NCBI RefSeq assembly: GCF_041053105.1
Contig: NZ_CP163444.1
Location: forward strand, 496,001 to 560,000
Reading direction: 5' to 3'
DNA: 64,000 nt
Source of the DNA: Streptomyces sp. R44
GTDB taxonomy: Bacteria; Actinomycetota; Actinomycetes; Streptomycetales; Streptomycetaceae
Positions 34,478 through 43,154 of the stretch are shown here, in pieces. The position numbers were made by a program, and so were the translations under genes. Position 1 is the stretch's first letter. The number at the start of each line of letters is the position of its first letter. The notes under the pieces are model-generated. The model was given only the letters and a program-made list of their open reading frames with translations. It did not search any database and was not told the origin of the DNA.

Positions 34478-35014
34478 ATGTCCGACATGACTGAGACCAC
34501 GCCCGGCTGGCTGACCACGGACGAACTGGACACGGCCAGGTCCCGGATGCCGATCCTGTACGTCGAGGCCGTCCCCGTGCGCGTGGACGACAGCGGCGAA
34601 GTCACCAGCATCGGGCTGCTCCTGCGGATCGGCTCCGAGGGAACGATCAGCCGCACCCTGGTGTCCGGCCGCGTCATGCACCACGAGCGGGTCCGTGACG
34701 CGCTGCTGCGGCACCTGGAGAAGGACCTCGGGCCCGTGGCCCTGCCGCGCGTCCCCGCCTCCCTGCAGCCCTTCACCGTCGCCGAGTACTTCCCCACCGC
34801 CGGCATCACGCCCTTCCACGACCCGCGCCAGCACGCCGTCTCCCTCGCGTACATCGTCCCGGTCACCGGCGACTGCCGCCCGCGGCAGGACGCCCTCGAC
34901 CTGGTGTGGTTCAGCCCCCAGGAAGCGGGCTCCACGGCCGTGCAGAACGAGATGCCCGGCGGCCAGGGACACCTCCTCAAGCAGGCCCTCGCCCACGTCG
35001 GACACACCTACTGA
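34478..35014 (+). CDS. NUDIX-like DUF4916 protein
   Basis: This 178-residue protein resembles the actinobacterial DUF4916 group of NUDIX-fold proteins: TPGWLTTDELDTARSRMPILYVEAVPVR, LLLRIGSEGTISRTLVSGRV, EYFPTAGITPFHDPRQHAVSLAYIVP and LDLVWFSPQEA. The canonical NUDIX box (GX5EX7REUXEEXGU) is not present. Hydrolysis of a nucleoside diphosphate derivative is therefore doubtful. It stands alone. Confidence 0.82.
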   Translation: MSDMTETTPGWLTTDELDTARSRMPILYVEAVPVRVDDSGEVTSIGLLLRIGSEGTISRTLVSGRVMHHERVRDALLRHLEKDLGPVALPRVPASLQPFTVAEYFPTAGITPFHDPRQHAVSLAYIVPVTGDCRPRQDALDLVWFSPQEAGSTAVQNEMPGGQGHLLKQALAHVGHTY

Positions 35015-35051
35015 ACCCCGCTCCCCCGCAGGGCCTCCCGCGGGGCACCGC

Positions 35052-35082
35052 TTGACCTTGACACGGTGACAAGGTCTTCAGT
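35052..35082 (+). promoter_or_regulatory. MerR-type promoter and operator
   Basis: TTGACC (35052-35057) and TTCAGT (35077-35082) are separated by 19 bp, the long spacer typical of MerR-controlled promoters. The spacer holds a dyad, ACCTTGACAC-G-GTGACAAGGT (35055-35075), matching in 9 of 10 positions per arm. The MerR-HEAT protein encoded downstream is the obvious regulator. Confidence 0.72.
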
Positions 35083-35102
35083 GGGGCCCAGGAGGTGGTC
35101 CC

Positions 35103-35771
35103 ATGACCATGGCGAACGAGGCCACGAACACGATGCGGGCTCTGCGGGGGCTCGGGAGCGAGAGCGCGTCGGTGCGGCTGCGCGCCGCACTCGCGGTGGG
35201 CTCGGCACCGGACCCGCGGTGGGTCGACGAGCTCGTCGGCCGCTGCGCGATCGAGCCGGACTTCCAGGTACGCGAAATGCTCACGTGGGCGCTCACCCGC
35301 CACTCGCCGGCGCTGACGCTCCCCCGGCTCCTGGGCGAACTCCGCTCGGAGCCGGCCCAGGCGCGCAGCCAGGCCCTGCACACCCTGTCCAAGATCGGGG
35401 ACCGTCAGGCCTGGCCCGCGATCACCCGCGAGCTCATGACCGACCCGGACGACGAGGTGGCGCGGAGTGCCTGGCGGGCGGCGGTCGTCCTCGTGCCCGC
35501 GGGCGCGGAGTCCGAGCTCGCCGGAGTGCTCGCGACCCAGCTCGGGCGGGGTGGGCGCGAGACGCAGCTGAGCCTCAGCCGGGCGCTGATCGCGCTCGGC
35601 GAGGCGATGACGCCGGTCCTGCGCGCCGCGCAGTCGGATCCCCGCCCCGATGTCCGCCGGCACGCGATCGCCACGGAGAAGCTGTCGCGCGACCCGGACG
35701 CCGGGTTCGACTTCGCGATCGAGGAGGCCAGGCGGGTCTTGGTGCTCGGCCCGTCCGGCCAGGAGGAGTGA
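35103..35771 (+). CDS. HEAT-repeat protein in MerR operon
   Basis: This 222-residue protein is composed of HEAT-type helical pairs: SVRLRAALAVGSAPDPRWVDELVGRC, FQVREMLTWALTRHS, AQARSQALHTLSKIGDRQAWPAI, EVARSAWRAAVVLVPAGA and DVRRHAIATEKLSRD. No enzyme motif is seen. GGAGGTGG precedes the ATG. It is followed after six bases by the MerR-HEAT gene and shares its promoter. The HEAT parts of the two proteins may bind each other or a common partner. Confidence 0.87.
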   Translation: MTMANEATNTMRALRGLGSESASVRLRAALAVGSAPDPRWVDELVGRCAIEPDFQVREMLTWALTRHSPALTLPRLLGELRSEPAQARSQALHTLSKIGDRQAWPAITRELMTDPDDEVARSAWRAAVVLVPAGAESELAGVLATQLGRGGRETQLSLSRALIALGEAMTPVLRAAQSDPRPDVRRHAIATEKLSRDPDAGFDFAIEEARRVLVLGPSGQEE

Positions 35772-35777
35772 CCGTCG

Positions 35778-36782
35778 GTGTTGATCGGTGACGTGGCGAA
35801 GCACTCCGGGGTCAGCGCCCGCATGCTCAGGCACTACGAGGCGCTCGGCCTCGTGCGGCCGACGGGCCGCACGGGCGGCGGCTACCGGGAGTACGCGGAA
35901 GCGGACATCCGGCGCATCTTCCACATCGAGAGCCTGCGGTCCCTGGGGCTTTCGCTGCGCGAGGTCGGGCGGGCGCTGGACGATCCCGGCTTCGCGCCCT
36001 CGGAGCTCGTCGACGACCTGATCCGGCAGACACGCGAACGCATCGCGGCGGAGACGGAGCTGCTCACGCGGCTGCGCCGGATCGGTTCCGCGGAGCCCGC
36101 AGGCTGGCAGGACGTCCTCCAGGTCGTCGCCCTCCTCCAGGCGCTCGGCTCGAAGAGCCCGGAGACGCGCCAGCGCGCCGCGCTGTCCTCGGCGGAGGAC
36201 GCGCCGGTGCCCGTGGAGGCGCTGGTCGAGGCGGTGCTGAGCGAGGCGGACCCGATCGTCGCGGGAGCCCTCCGCTGGGCCCTCGCACGCTCGGACGACG
36301 GCGGGCTGCCGCTCCTCGCCCGCGGCCTCGGGTCACCGGTGGCCGAGGTCAGGAAGCGCGCCGTGCGGTCCGTCGCCGAGATCCCCGGCGAGGAGGCGAC
36401 CGCCCTGCTGCGGGAGGCCCTCGCGGACCCCGAGGTCGCGGTGCGGAGGTGCGCCGCCCTGGAGCTGGGGGCACGCGGCGTGGCCGACGCGGTACCGACG
36501 CTCGTCGACATGATCGTCGAGGAGGCGAACGACGTCGACGCCGCCGACGCGCTGAGCGGGCTGGCGAGCCGTCCCGCGCTCGCGGACCGGATCACCGGCC
36601 TGCTGGTCGAGCGCCTCGCCCACGGCACGACGGGGGCGTCCGAGCGCCGGCGCCTCGCGCAGGCCCTCGCGGACATCGCCGGCGACGCGGCCTCACGGGC
36701 GCTGGCGGAGCTGTCCGAGGACGAGGACCGCGCGGTCGCGCTGACCGCGACGTACATCCTCGGGATGCGCGAAGCGCGCTGA
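35778..36782 (+). CDS. MerR-family regulator fused to HEAT repeats
   Basis: This 334-residue protein has a MerR winged helix at the N-terminus, LIGDVAKHSGVSARMLRHYEALGL, then GGYREYAEADIRRIFHIESL. A dimerisation helix reaches about residue 110. The remaining 220 residues are HEAT repeats (EALVEAVLSEADPIVAGALRWAL, VAEVRKRAVRSVAEIPGEEA, VAVRRCAALELGARG) instead of a metal or drug pocket. A proteinaceous or large ligand, sensed by the HEAT part, is inference. It starts with GTG and should act on the promoter at 35052. Confidence 0.9.
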   Translation: MLIGDVAKHSGVSARMLRHYEALGLVRPTGRTGGGYREYAEADIRRIFHIESLRSLGLSLREVGRALDDPGFAPSELVDDLIRQTRERIAAETELLTRLRRIGSAEPAGWQDVLQVVALLQALGSKSPETRQRAALSSAEDAPVPVEALVEAVLSEADPIVAGALRWALARSDDGGLPLLARGLGSPVAEVRKRAVRSVAEIPGEEATALLREALADPEVAVRRCAALELGARGVADAVPTLVDMIVEEANDVDAADALSGLASRPALADRITGLLVERLAHGTTGASERRRLAQALADIAGDAASRALAELSEDEDRAVALTATYILGMREAR

Positions 36783-36807
36783 GGTTCCTACCGGTGGGCC
36801 CGTCGGC

Positions 36808-37326
36808 TCACGGGCGGGTGTACCGGCGGATGCGGTAGCGCAGGCCGGTCGTGGAGTCCCGCCAGCCGGTGTCCTCCGCGGCCTGCCAGTCGGCCTCGAC
36901 GGTCGGGGCGTAGGTGTCGCCGTCGACCGCGGTGTCGATTTCCGTCACCGAGAGTGTCCGGGCGTGGGGCAGGGCGGCGCGGTAGACCTCGCCGCCTCCC
37001 ATGACCCAGGCGACGGCCTCGTCGGCCGGCTGCGCCACCCCGGCCGCCAGGTCGAGGGCCGCCTCGATGGATCCGGCGCGCTCCGCGCCCTCGGCCGTCC
37101 ACTGCGCGTCCCGGGTCACCACGATGTTGCGGCGGCCCACCAGGGGACGGAAGCGGGCGGGCAGCGAGTCCCAGGTCTTACGGCCCATGATCACGGGGTG
37201 GCCGAGGGTGGTCGCCTTGAAGTGCGCCATGTCCTCGGGGAGCCGCCACGGGATCGTGTTGTCGGCGCCGATCACGCCGTCGGTGGTCTGCGCCCAGATG
37301 AGCCCGATGTTCACACCCGTACTCAC
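36808..37326 (-). CDS. folA: Dihydrofolate reductase
   Basis: This 172-residue DHFR has [28 protein letters not shown] with the catalytic Asp/Glu in [15 protein letters not shown] for NADPH and substrate, and [14 protein letters not shown]. It regenerates tetrahydrofolate using NADPH. Its GTG overlaps the thyA stop by four bases, so both are translated together. This pairing is functional because ThyA is the only thymidylate synthase type that oxidises folate to dihydrofolate. Confidence 0.95.
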   Translation of the reverse strand: MSTGVNIGLIWAQTTDGVIGADNTIPWRLPEDMAHFKATTLGHPVIMGRKTWDSLPARFRPLVGRRNIVVTRDAQWTAEGAERAGSIEAALDLAAGVAQPADEAVAWVMGGGEVYRAALPHARTLSVTEIDTAVDGDTYAPTVEADWQAAEDTGWRDSTTGLRYRIRRYTRP

Positions 37327-38120
37327 ACCGCCACCGGAGCCTTGATGCCGGGGTGGTGCTGGTAGCCCACGATCTCGACGTCGGAGAAGGCGTAGTCGAA
37401 CAGCGAGTCTGCCTTGTGCAGCTTCAGCTCGGGGAACGCGTACGGAGTACGGCTGAGCTGCTCGGTCACCTGCGCCACGTGGTTGTCGTAGATGTGGCAG
37501 TCGCCGCCGGTCCAGATGAAGTCGCCCGGCTCCAGACCGGTCTGCTGCGCCACCATGTGGGTGAGCAGGGCGTAGCTGGCGATGTTGAACGGGACGCCGA
37601 GGAACAGGTCCGCGCTGCGCTGGTACAGCTGGCAGGAGAGCTTGCCGTCGGCGACGTAGAACTGGAAGAAGGCGTGGCAGGGAGCCAGCGCCATCCGGTC
37701 GAGTTCGGCGACGTTCCAGGCGGACACGATCATGCGGCGCGAGTCCGGGTCGCGGCGCAGCGTGTCGAGGACCTGGCCGATCTGGTCGATGTGCCGGCCG
37801 TCGGGCGTGGGCCAGGAACGCCACTGCACGCCGTAGACGGGCCCCAGCTCGCCCTTGTCGTCGGCCCACTCGTCCCAGATGGAGACGCCGTTCTCCTGGA
37901 GCCAGCCGACGTTGGAGTCGCCGCGGAGGAACCACAGCAGCTCGTACACGATCGATTTGAGGTGCACCTTCTTGGTGGTGACCAGCGGGAATCCCTGCGA
38001 GAGGTCGTAGCGGAGCTGGTGCCCGAAGATGCTCCGGGTGCCTGTGCCCGTCCGGTCGGCCTTCGCCGTTCCCGAGGTGAGCACCGTCTTCAACAGGTCT
38101 TCATACTGGGTATCCGCCAC
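37323..38120 (-). CDS. thyA: Thymidylate synthase ThyA
   Basis: This 265-residue ThyA has the nucleophile Cys in [29 protein letters not shown] for folate and phosphate contacts, [27 protein letters not shown] and HIYDNH. It methylates dUMP to dTMP with methylene-tetrahydrofolate. Many Streptomyces carry ThyX; whether this strain has both cannot be seen here. It is coupled to folA. Confidence 0.96.
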   Translation of the reverse strand: MADTQYEDLLKTVLTSGTAKADRTGTGTRSIFGHQLRYDLSQGFPLVTTKKVHLKSIVYELLWFLRGDSNVGWLQENGVSIWDEWADDKGELGPVYGVQWRSWPTPDGRHIDQIGQVLDTLRRDPDSRRMIVSAWNVAELDRMALAPCHAFFQFYVADGKLSCQLYQRSADLFLGVPFNIASYALLTHMVAQQTGLEPGDFIWTGGDCHIYDNHVAQVTEQLSRTPYAFPELKLHKADSLFDYAFSDVEIVGYQHHPGIKAPVAV

Positions 38121-38171
38121 GGTCGCCGAGTCTACCGCCGGCGACCTCGCACCCTCGACAGGCGGGTGGGC

Positions 38172-39119
38172 CTATCCCCTGGTCACGGTCGTGCGGGCGG
38201 TTTCGTCGACGTGGAGGGTGAAGACGTCGGGGCGGGCGTAGTGGCCGGTGGTGTCGAGGTCGAAGCGGGCGCCCGCGAGCGCGTCGAGGTCGAGCTCGGC
38301 GGTCAGGATGCCCTCGCCGTCGCGCAGCGGCCCGGCGAGGACCTCGCCCAGCGGGGAGACGATGACGGAGCCGCCGCCGATCAGTACGGTGTCGGGCTCC
38401 TCGCCCTGGACGGGGTGGAGGTCGTCCGGCAGGCCGTCGCGGCGCAGGTACTGGCAGGCGGCGAGGACGAAGCAGCGGCCCTCCAGGGCGATGTGCCGCA
38501 TGGTGGCCTGCCAGGCGTCGCGGTCGTCGACGGTCGGCGCGCACCACAGGTCCACGCCCTTGGCGTACATCGCGGTGCGCAGCAGCGGCATGTAGTTCTC
38601 CCAGCAGATCGCCGCGCCGAGGCGGGCAGTGCCGGTGTCGACGACTGTCAGGGTGGAGCCGTCTCCCTGGCCCCAGAGGTAGCGCTCGGCGGCGGTGGGC
38701 ATGAGCTTGCGGTGCAGGCCGAGGTAGCCGTCGGGGCCGAAGAAGAGCGCGACGCAGTACAGGGTGCCGCCCTGGCGTTCGACCGCGCCGATCACGGCGT
38801 GGACGCCGAGCTCCCGGGTGACGGCGGCGAGCGTCTCGGTCTCCGGGCCCGGGACCTCGACGGCGGCGGCGTGGTAGCGGCGGAAGAGGTCACGGCCCTC
38901 GGGGCTGCGGCTGCCGACCGTGATGCCGAAGTCCAGTCCCTTGGGGTAGCCGCCGATGAACGCCTCGGGGAGGACGACGACCTCCGCGCCCCGGTCGGCG
39001 GCCTCGCGGACGAGTTCCTCGGCCCGGGCCACCGCGGCCGGGGTGTCGAGGAGCGGGGCGGCCGCCTGGGCGACGGCGACGGTCACGGTGCGGCGGGACT
39101 CCGCGGAGATCGGGCTCAT
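38172..39119 (-). CDS. Nitrilase (carbon-nitrogen hydrolase)
   Basis: This 315-residue protein has the Glu-Lys-Cys triad of true nitrilases: LPEAFIGGYPKGLDFG (Glu), LHRKLMPTAAERYLWGQGDG (Lys) and ICWENYMPLLRTAMY (Cys). The segments YPKG and RYLWGQGDG are typical of arylacetonitrile and aliphatic nitrilases more than of amidases. It converts a nitrile to a carboxylate and ammonia. It is upstream of thyA on the same strand, separated by 51 bases. Confidence 0.92.
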   Translation of the reverse strand: MSPISAESRRTVTVAVAQAAAPLLDTPAAVARAEELVREAADRGAEVVVLPEAFIGGYPKGLDFGITVGSRSPEGRDLFRRYHAAAVEVPGPETETLAAVTRELGVHAVIGAVERQGGTLYCVALFFGPDGYLGLHRKLMPTAAERYLWGQGDGSTLTVVDTGTARLGAAICWENYMPLLRTAMYAKGVDLWCAPTVDDRDAWQATMRHIALEGRCFVLAACQYLRRDGLPDDLHPVQGEEPDTVLIGGGSVIVSPLGEVLAGPLRDGEGILTAELDLDALAGARFDLDTTGHYARPDVFTLHVDETARTTVTRG

Positions 39120-39226
39120 GCCCCGACGCTAGGAACACCGCGGCTGATCGGCAAGCACACCGTGACGAGGGCGGGGCCGGCCGGGTAGCGCGCGACAGAC
39201 ACCGGCGCAGGCCTTTGAATGGAGAA

Positions 39227-40774
39227 GTGAGCACCGTTCGATGGCTTGCCGCTGCAGGACTCACCGCGCTCCTCGGCGCTACGGCCCCGGGGCCGTCACC
39301 GCCCCCGGATCAGCCCCCGCCCCGACTCGACGACGCGGACGTGAAACGTGCCGTCGACCGGCTCGACGGAGTCGTCCGGGACGCCATGAAGCGGACCGGG
39401 GTGCCGGGCGTCGCCGTCGCCGTCGTCCACGACGGCAAGGTGATCCACCTGAAGGGGTACGGCGTGCGCAAGGCCGGCGAGAGTGCGGCCGTCGACGCCG
39501 ACACCGTCTTCCAACTGGCCTCCGTCTCCAAGCCGATCGCGTCCACCGTCGTCTCCGGAGCGGTGGGCACGGAGGGCTGGACGCGGCCGGTGGCCCCCGA
39601 TGTGCCGGGCTTCGCCCTCAAGGACCCGTGGGTCACCTCCCACGTGACGGTCGCCGATCTGTTCTCGCACCGCAGCGGCCTGCCCGATCACGCCGGGGAC
39701 CTGCTCGAAGACCTCGGCTACGACCGCTCGTACATCCTGTCGCATCTGCGGTACGAGCCCCTGGCCCCGTTCCGCGCGAGCTACGCCTACACCAACTTCG
39801 GGCTCACGGCCGCCGCCCAGGCGGTCGCCGACGAGAAGGGCGTGCCGTGGGAGAAGCTCGCCGCCGACACGCTCTACAAGCCGGCCGGCATGAACTCCAC
39901 CAGCTCGCGCTTCGAGGACTTCGAGCAGGCGTCCGACCGGGCCTGGGGCCATGTGAAGGTCGACGGCGCCTGGAAGGCGGAGTTCGTACGGGACCCGGAC
40001 GCGCAGTCGCCCGCCGGTGGCGTCAGTTCCAGTGCCCGTGACATGGCGACCTGGCTGAAGCTCCAGCTCGCCAACGGCAAGCTCGACGGCCGGCAGATCG
40101 TCGACGCCGCCGCCCTGGAGCGCACCCACTGGCCCGAATCGGTCGCCAGTCCGCCCCGGGCCCCGGCCGGCCGGACCGGGTTCTACGGCCTCGGCTGGAA
40201 CGTGAGTTACGACGACGAGGGCCGGCTCAGGCTCTCGCACACGGGGGCGTTCGCCCAGGGCGCGCACACCAACGTGACGATGCTGCCCGGCGAGCAGCTC
40301 GGCATCGTCGTCCTCACCAACACCTCACCGGTCGGCGTCGCCGACGCCGTCGCCCTCGACTTCTTCGACATCGCGCAGACCGGCGAGATCAGCCGCGACT
40401 GGATTCCGCTCGTGGACGCGCTGTACCAGCAACAGGCGGACGAGGGCCGGTCGAAGACCGACTACGCCCACCCGCCGTCCGGTGCCGCGCCGGCCCAGGC
40501 CGCCGACACGTACGCGGGCACGTACGTGAGCCCGTACTACGGGCGCGCAGAGGTCGTCGCGGGTCCGGACGGCACCCTGTCGCTCGACCTGGGCCCGAAG
40601 CCGCAGAGGTACCGGCTCACGCACTACGACGGCGACACGTTCAGCTTCCCGACGGCCGGCGAGAACGCCGTGGGCCTGACCGGGGTCACCTTCACCCCGA
40701 ACGGAAAGTCGTTCACCGTCGAGTACTTGGACACGGAGGGCCTGGGCACGTTCACCCGCACCGGCGGCTCATGA
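39227..40774 (+). CDS. Exported serine beta-lactamase-fold hydrolase
   Basis: This protein of about 515 residues has a short signal-like N-terminus (VRWLAAAGLTALLGATAPG), then a class C beta-lactamase/DD-peptidase fold. SVSK is the SxxK nucleophile, YTN in SYAYTNFGL the second and HTG in LSHTGAF the third motif. The last 110 residues are a beta-sheet domain (ADTYAGTYVSPYYGRAEVVAG). It is more probably an esterase or D-aminopeptidase-like enzyme than an antibiotic-resistance enzyme. The start is uncertain; GTG 39227 lies close to GGAG, and TTG 39215 is an alternative. Confidence 0.88.
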   Translation: MSTVRWLAAAGLTALLGATAPGPSPPPDQPPPRLDDADVKRAVDRLDGVVRDAMKRTGVPGVAVAVVHDGKVIHLKGYGVRKAGESAAVDADTVFQLASVSKPIASTVVSGAVGTEGWTRPVAPDVPGFALKDPWVTSHVTVADLFSHRSGLPDHAGDLLEDLGYDRSYILSHLRYEPLAPFRASYAYTNFGLTAAAQAVADEKGVPWEKLAADTLYKPAGMNSTSSRFEDFEQASDRAWGHVKVDGAWKAEFVRDPDAQSPAGGVSSSARDMATWLKLQLANGKLDGRQIVDAAALERTHWPESVASPPRAPAGRTGFYGLGWNVSYDDEGRLRLSHTGAFAQGAHTNVTMLPGEQLGIVVLTNTSPVGVADAVALDFFDIAQTGEISRDWIPLVDALYQQQADEGRSKTDYAHPPSGAAPAQAADTYAGTYVSPYYGRAEVVAGPDGTLSLDLGPKPQRYRLTHYDGDTFSFPTAGENAVGLTGVTFTPNGKSFTVEYLDTEGLGTFTRTGGS

Positions 40775-40829
40775 GGGAGGATTTCGGGTGGCGTGGAATG
40801 CCCGGGCACGCACGTGAGTTGATCACGTC

Positions 40830-41288
40830 ATGACTCAAGGTCCCGCACCCCGGCCCCTGTCCGACGACGCACTCTCCGCGCTGCTGAGCACGCAACGGTT
40901 CGGCACCCTCGCCACCAACAAGCGCAGTGGCCATCCTCATCTGACCACCATGCTCTACAGCTGGGACCCCGAGGCGCGCATCGTGCGGTTCTCCACCACC
41001 GCCGACCGCGTCAAGGTGAAGCAGCTCCGGCGTGATCCGCGGGCGGCCGTCCACGTGCCGGGCGGCGACGTGTGGTCGTTCGCCGTGGCCGAGGGCGAGG
41101 CCGAGGTCTCGGAGATCACGACCACGCCCGGGGACGCGACCGGGCGGGAGCTGCTCGCGATGATTCCGGAGGACGCGAGGCCGGGGGACGAGAGCGCGTT
41201 CCTGGAGCAACAGGTCGCCGAGCGCCGGGTGGTCATCCGGCTGAAGGTCTCGCGTCTGTACGGGACGGCGCTCGACATCGAGGGCTGA
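40830..41288 (+). CDS. PPOX-class F420-dependent oxidoreductase
   Basis: This 152-residue split-barrel flavin protein has LLSTQRFGTLATNKRSGHPHLTTMLYSW, VRFSTTADRVKVKQLRRDPRAAVHV and WSFAVAEGEAEVSE, typical of actinobacterial F420/PPOX proteins. It probably binds F420 and reduces an unsaturated substrate, or acts on heme-like molecules. It is convergent with the TROVE gene, with 10 bases between stops. Confidence 0.9.
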   Translation: MTQGPAPRPLSDDALSALLSTQRFGTLATNKRSGHPHLTTMLYSWDPEARIVRFSTTADRVKVKQLRRDPRAAVHVPGGDVWSFAVAEGEAEVSEITTTPGDATGRELLAMIPEDARPGDESAFLEQQVAERRVVIRLKVSRLYGTALDIEG

Positions 41289-41298
41289 GGCGTACGGA

Positions 41299-42876
41299 TC
41301 AGGTCGGGGCGTTCTTCTCCGACGCCCACGGCCAGACGGCCTGCCCGCCCGCCTCGATGAGCCCGACCATGCGGAACGCGGCGTCCGTGAGGCCGCCGAA
41401 GGTGTGCCGGTGGCGGCCCGTGGGGCCGTGGGCGGGCTGATACCCCGCCAGGTTCCAGGTGTAGACCGGGATGCCGGACGGGACCGTCTCGGCGGGCACG
41501 GCAGGCGCGTACGGGGCGGTCTGTTCGTCGGTGACGATCAGGATCCGGTCGTGGGCCCGGTAGTGCTTCCGTACCGCGTTCGCGGTGTACGTGCCTCCCA
41601 TACTGCGGAAGCGTTTCAGCACCTCAAGGACCGGCTCGCCGGGTTCGTACGGCACCTTTGCGCTGCCCCAGCCGAACTCCACCAGGTCTCCCTGCTCCGC
41701 GCGCATGGCCAGCGCGGTGCCGAACACGGCGGCCGCGTCCGCACGGGTCAGCTTCGACCGCTCGGAGACGGTGTCCCAGAACATGGAGTCGGACCGGTCC
41801 ACGAGGATCAGGGTCCGGCCGGGCAGGGCCGGTACGTTGGCCAGGGAGTGGCCGAGTGCCCGTTCCAACGGGGCCGCCCAGCGCGGCGAGGGCGCGTGCT
41901 GATGGGCGGCCAGGTAGCGGAAGGGGAACTGGCGGGACCGGGCGACCTCGGAGGCGTCCGAGAGACGTCCGGCGACCAGGGCCGCGACCTCGTCCGAGAT
42001 TCCGGCCTCGTCGAAGTTCCGCAGGTTCCGCAGGAGCGCCATCGGCCCCATCGTGGGGATCAGGGCCTCCCAGACAGCCGCGTCCATCGGTCCGTGCAGC
42101 CAGCCCGCCACGGCCTCCCACGTCATGCCCGCCGCGGCGAGCCGCTCGGAGCCGCCCGGTCCGGTCACCAGGGCACGCCGCTCCTCCGGCGCCGATTCCA
42201 TCAGCGCCCGGTGGGCGGTCAGCAGCTGGTCGGAGGCCGGCGGGACCGCCCGCTCGGGGTGGTGACGGCGGTCCAGCGCGTACCGGAAGAGCGCGCCCTG
42301 CCACGGCTTGTCCGGGTCGGGGGTGGCGTGCACGAGGTTGAGCACGTCGCCGAAGCGGAAGGCCTTGGACGCGGTGTCGTACTTGAGCAGGGACCGGGAC
42401 GTGTACAGCCGGCGCACGCCGTCGGCGATGCCCCGCTTCACGGGCTGCGGCACGTTCCGCCCGTGGGCCGAGATCCAGTGGGCGAGCAGTTCGCCGGGCT
42501 CGTCGGCGCGCTGGAGCACGGAGTCGATCACGGACCGGTTGGACGGACCGTCGGTGGCCCCGGCCTTGAGCCGGGCCCGTACGTACGCGGCGGCGCCCAC
42601 CAGGGACGCCGTGCGCATGTTGCCCTCGCCGCGCAGCCAGCGCAGCAGGCCGGCCGTCCACTCGGGGTCCTCGACGGCGAGTCGGCCGACGAGCCGGGTG
42701 TAGCGCGCGTCCCGCTCCTCCCCGCCCTCGTAGAACGTCCCCTGGGAGACGAAGTTGCCGACGGCGAGGAGGAAGAGTTCGTCACGGGGCTCCCGGACGA
42801 AGGCCGGACCGCCCGAATAGGTGCGGAGCACCTGCCCGACGGGCGGGTGGTAAAGCCGTGGTGGTGACGAGGGCAT
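41299..42876 (-). CDS. TROVE-domain (Ro60/Rsr-like) RNA-binding protein
   Basis: This protein of about 525 residues has a HEAT-like TROVE ring, with ELFLLAVGNFVSQGTFYEGG, LLRWLRGEGNMRTASLVGAA, LKYDTASKAFRFGDVLNL and PMALLRNLRNFDEAG, and a C-terminal VWA domain with MIDAS DRSDSMF, GGTYT and VTDEQ. Ro60 proteins bind the 3' ends of misfolded RNAs through the ring and Y RNAs on its outside. The start is unclear: ATG 42927 would add 17 residues with good codon bias, but no candidate has a clear ribosome-binding site. Confidence 0.9.
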   Translation of the reverse strand: MPSSPPRLYHPPVGQVLRTYSGGPAFVREPRDELFLLAVGNFVSQGTFYEGGEERDARYTRLVGRLAVEDPEWTAGLLRWLRGEGNMRTASLVGAAAYVRARLKAGATDGPSNRSVIDSVLQRADEPGELLAHWISAHGRNVPQPVKRGIADGVRRLYTSRSLLKYDTASKAFRFGDVLNLVHATPDPDKPWQGALFRYALDRRHHPERAVPPASDQLLTAHRALMESAPEERRALVTGPGGSERLAAAGMTWEAVAGWLHGPMDAAVWEALIPTMGPMALLRNLRNFDEAGISDEVAALVAGRLSDASEVARSRQFPFRYLAAHQHAPSPRWAAPLERALGHSLANVPALPGRTLILVDRSDSMFWDTVSERSKLTRADAAAVFGTALAMRAEQGDLVEFGWGSAKVPYEPGEPVLEVLKRFRSMGGTYTANAVRKHYRAHDRILIVTDEQTAPYAPAVPAETVPSGIPVYTWNLAGYQPAHGPTGRHRHTFGGLTDAAFRMVGLIEAGGQAVWPWASEKNAPT

Positions 42877-42957
42877 GGCGCGGGCGGCCGCCAGGATGTG
42901 CGGGGCGACGAGCATGTCGGACCACATCTTGGAGACACGTCGGGCGTGACGAGGCAG

Positions 42958-42975
42958 TGAATCCCCCCGGATTCA
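42958..42975. promoter_or_regulatory. Perfect 7-bp hairpin upstream of TROVE gene
   Basis: TGAATCC-CCCC-GGATTCA is a perfect 18-base inverted repeat, about 80 bases upstream of the preferred TROVE start. It could be an operator or part of a small structured RNA. No tRNA-like module typical of bacterial Y RNA is evident. Confidence 0.35.
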
Positions 42976-43102
42976 GACGATCGGACGGCCCCGGGGCACG
43001 AGGTCCGGCGGGGCTGAGGCGCCCGCGCCTGCCGAGATCGGAAAAGGGCGGCGGCGTCACTTTGATTCGGAAGGAAGTAGCCGCAGCCGGGCGCATCGGG
43101 AG

Positions 43103-43144
43103 GCGCGGTCGCGAAGCCAACGTACAAGACCCACCGGACCGCGC
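43103..43144 (-). terminator. Hairpin downstream of ABC-2 permease gene
   Basis: GCGCGGTC and GACCGCGC form an 8-bp perfect stem around a 26-base loop, ten bases after the permease stop on the minus strand. It is a plausible terminator separating the permease gene from the TROVE gene. Confidence 0.4.
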
Positions 43145-43154
43145 ACCAACCGAT

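Noticed and set aside
39227..40774. Antibiotic-resistance beta-lactamase
   Set aside because: The SxxK/YxN/HTG set and the extra C-terminal sheet domain fit esterase or peptidase relatives better than class C resistance enzymes.
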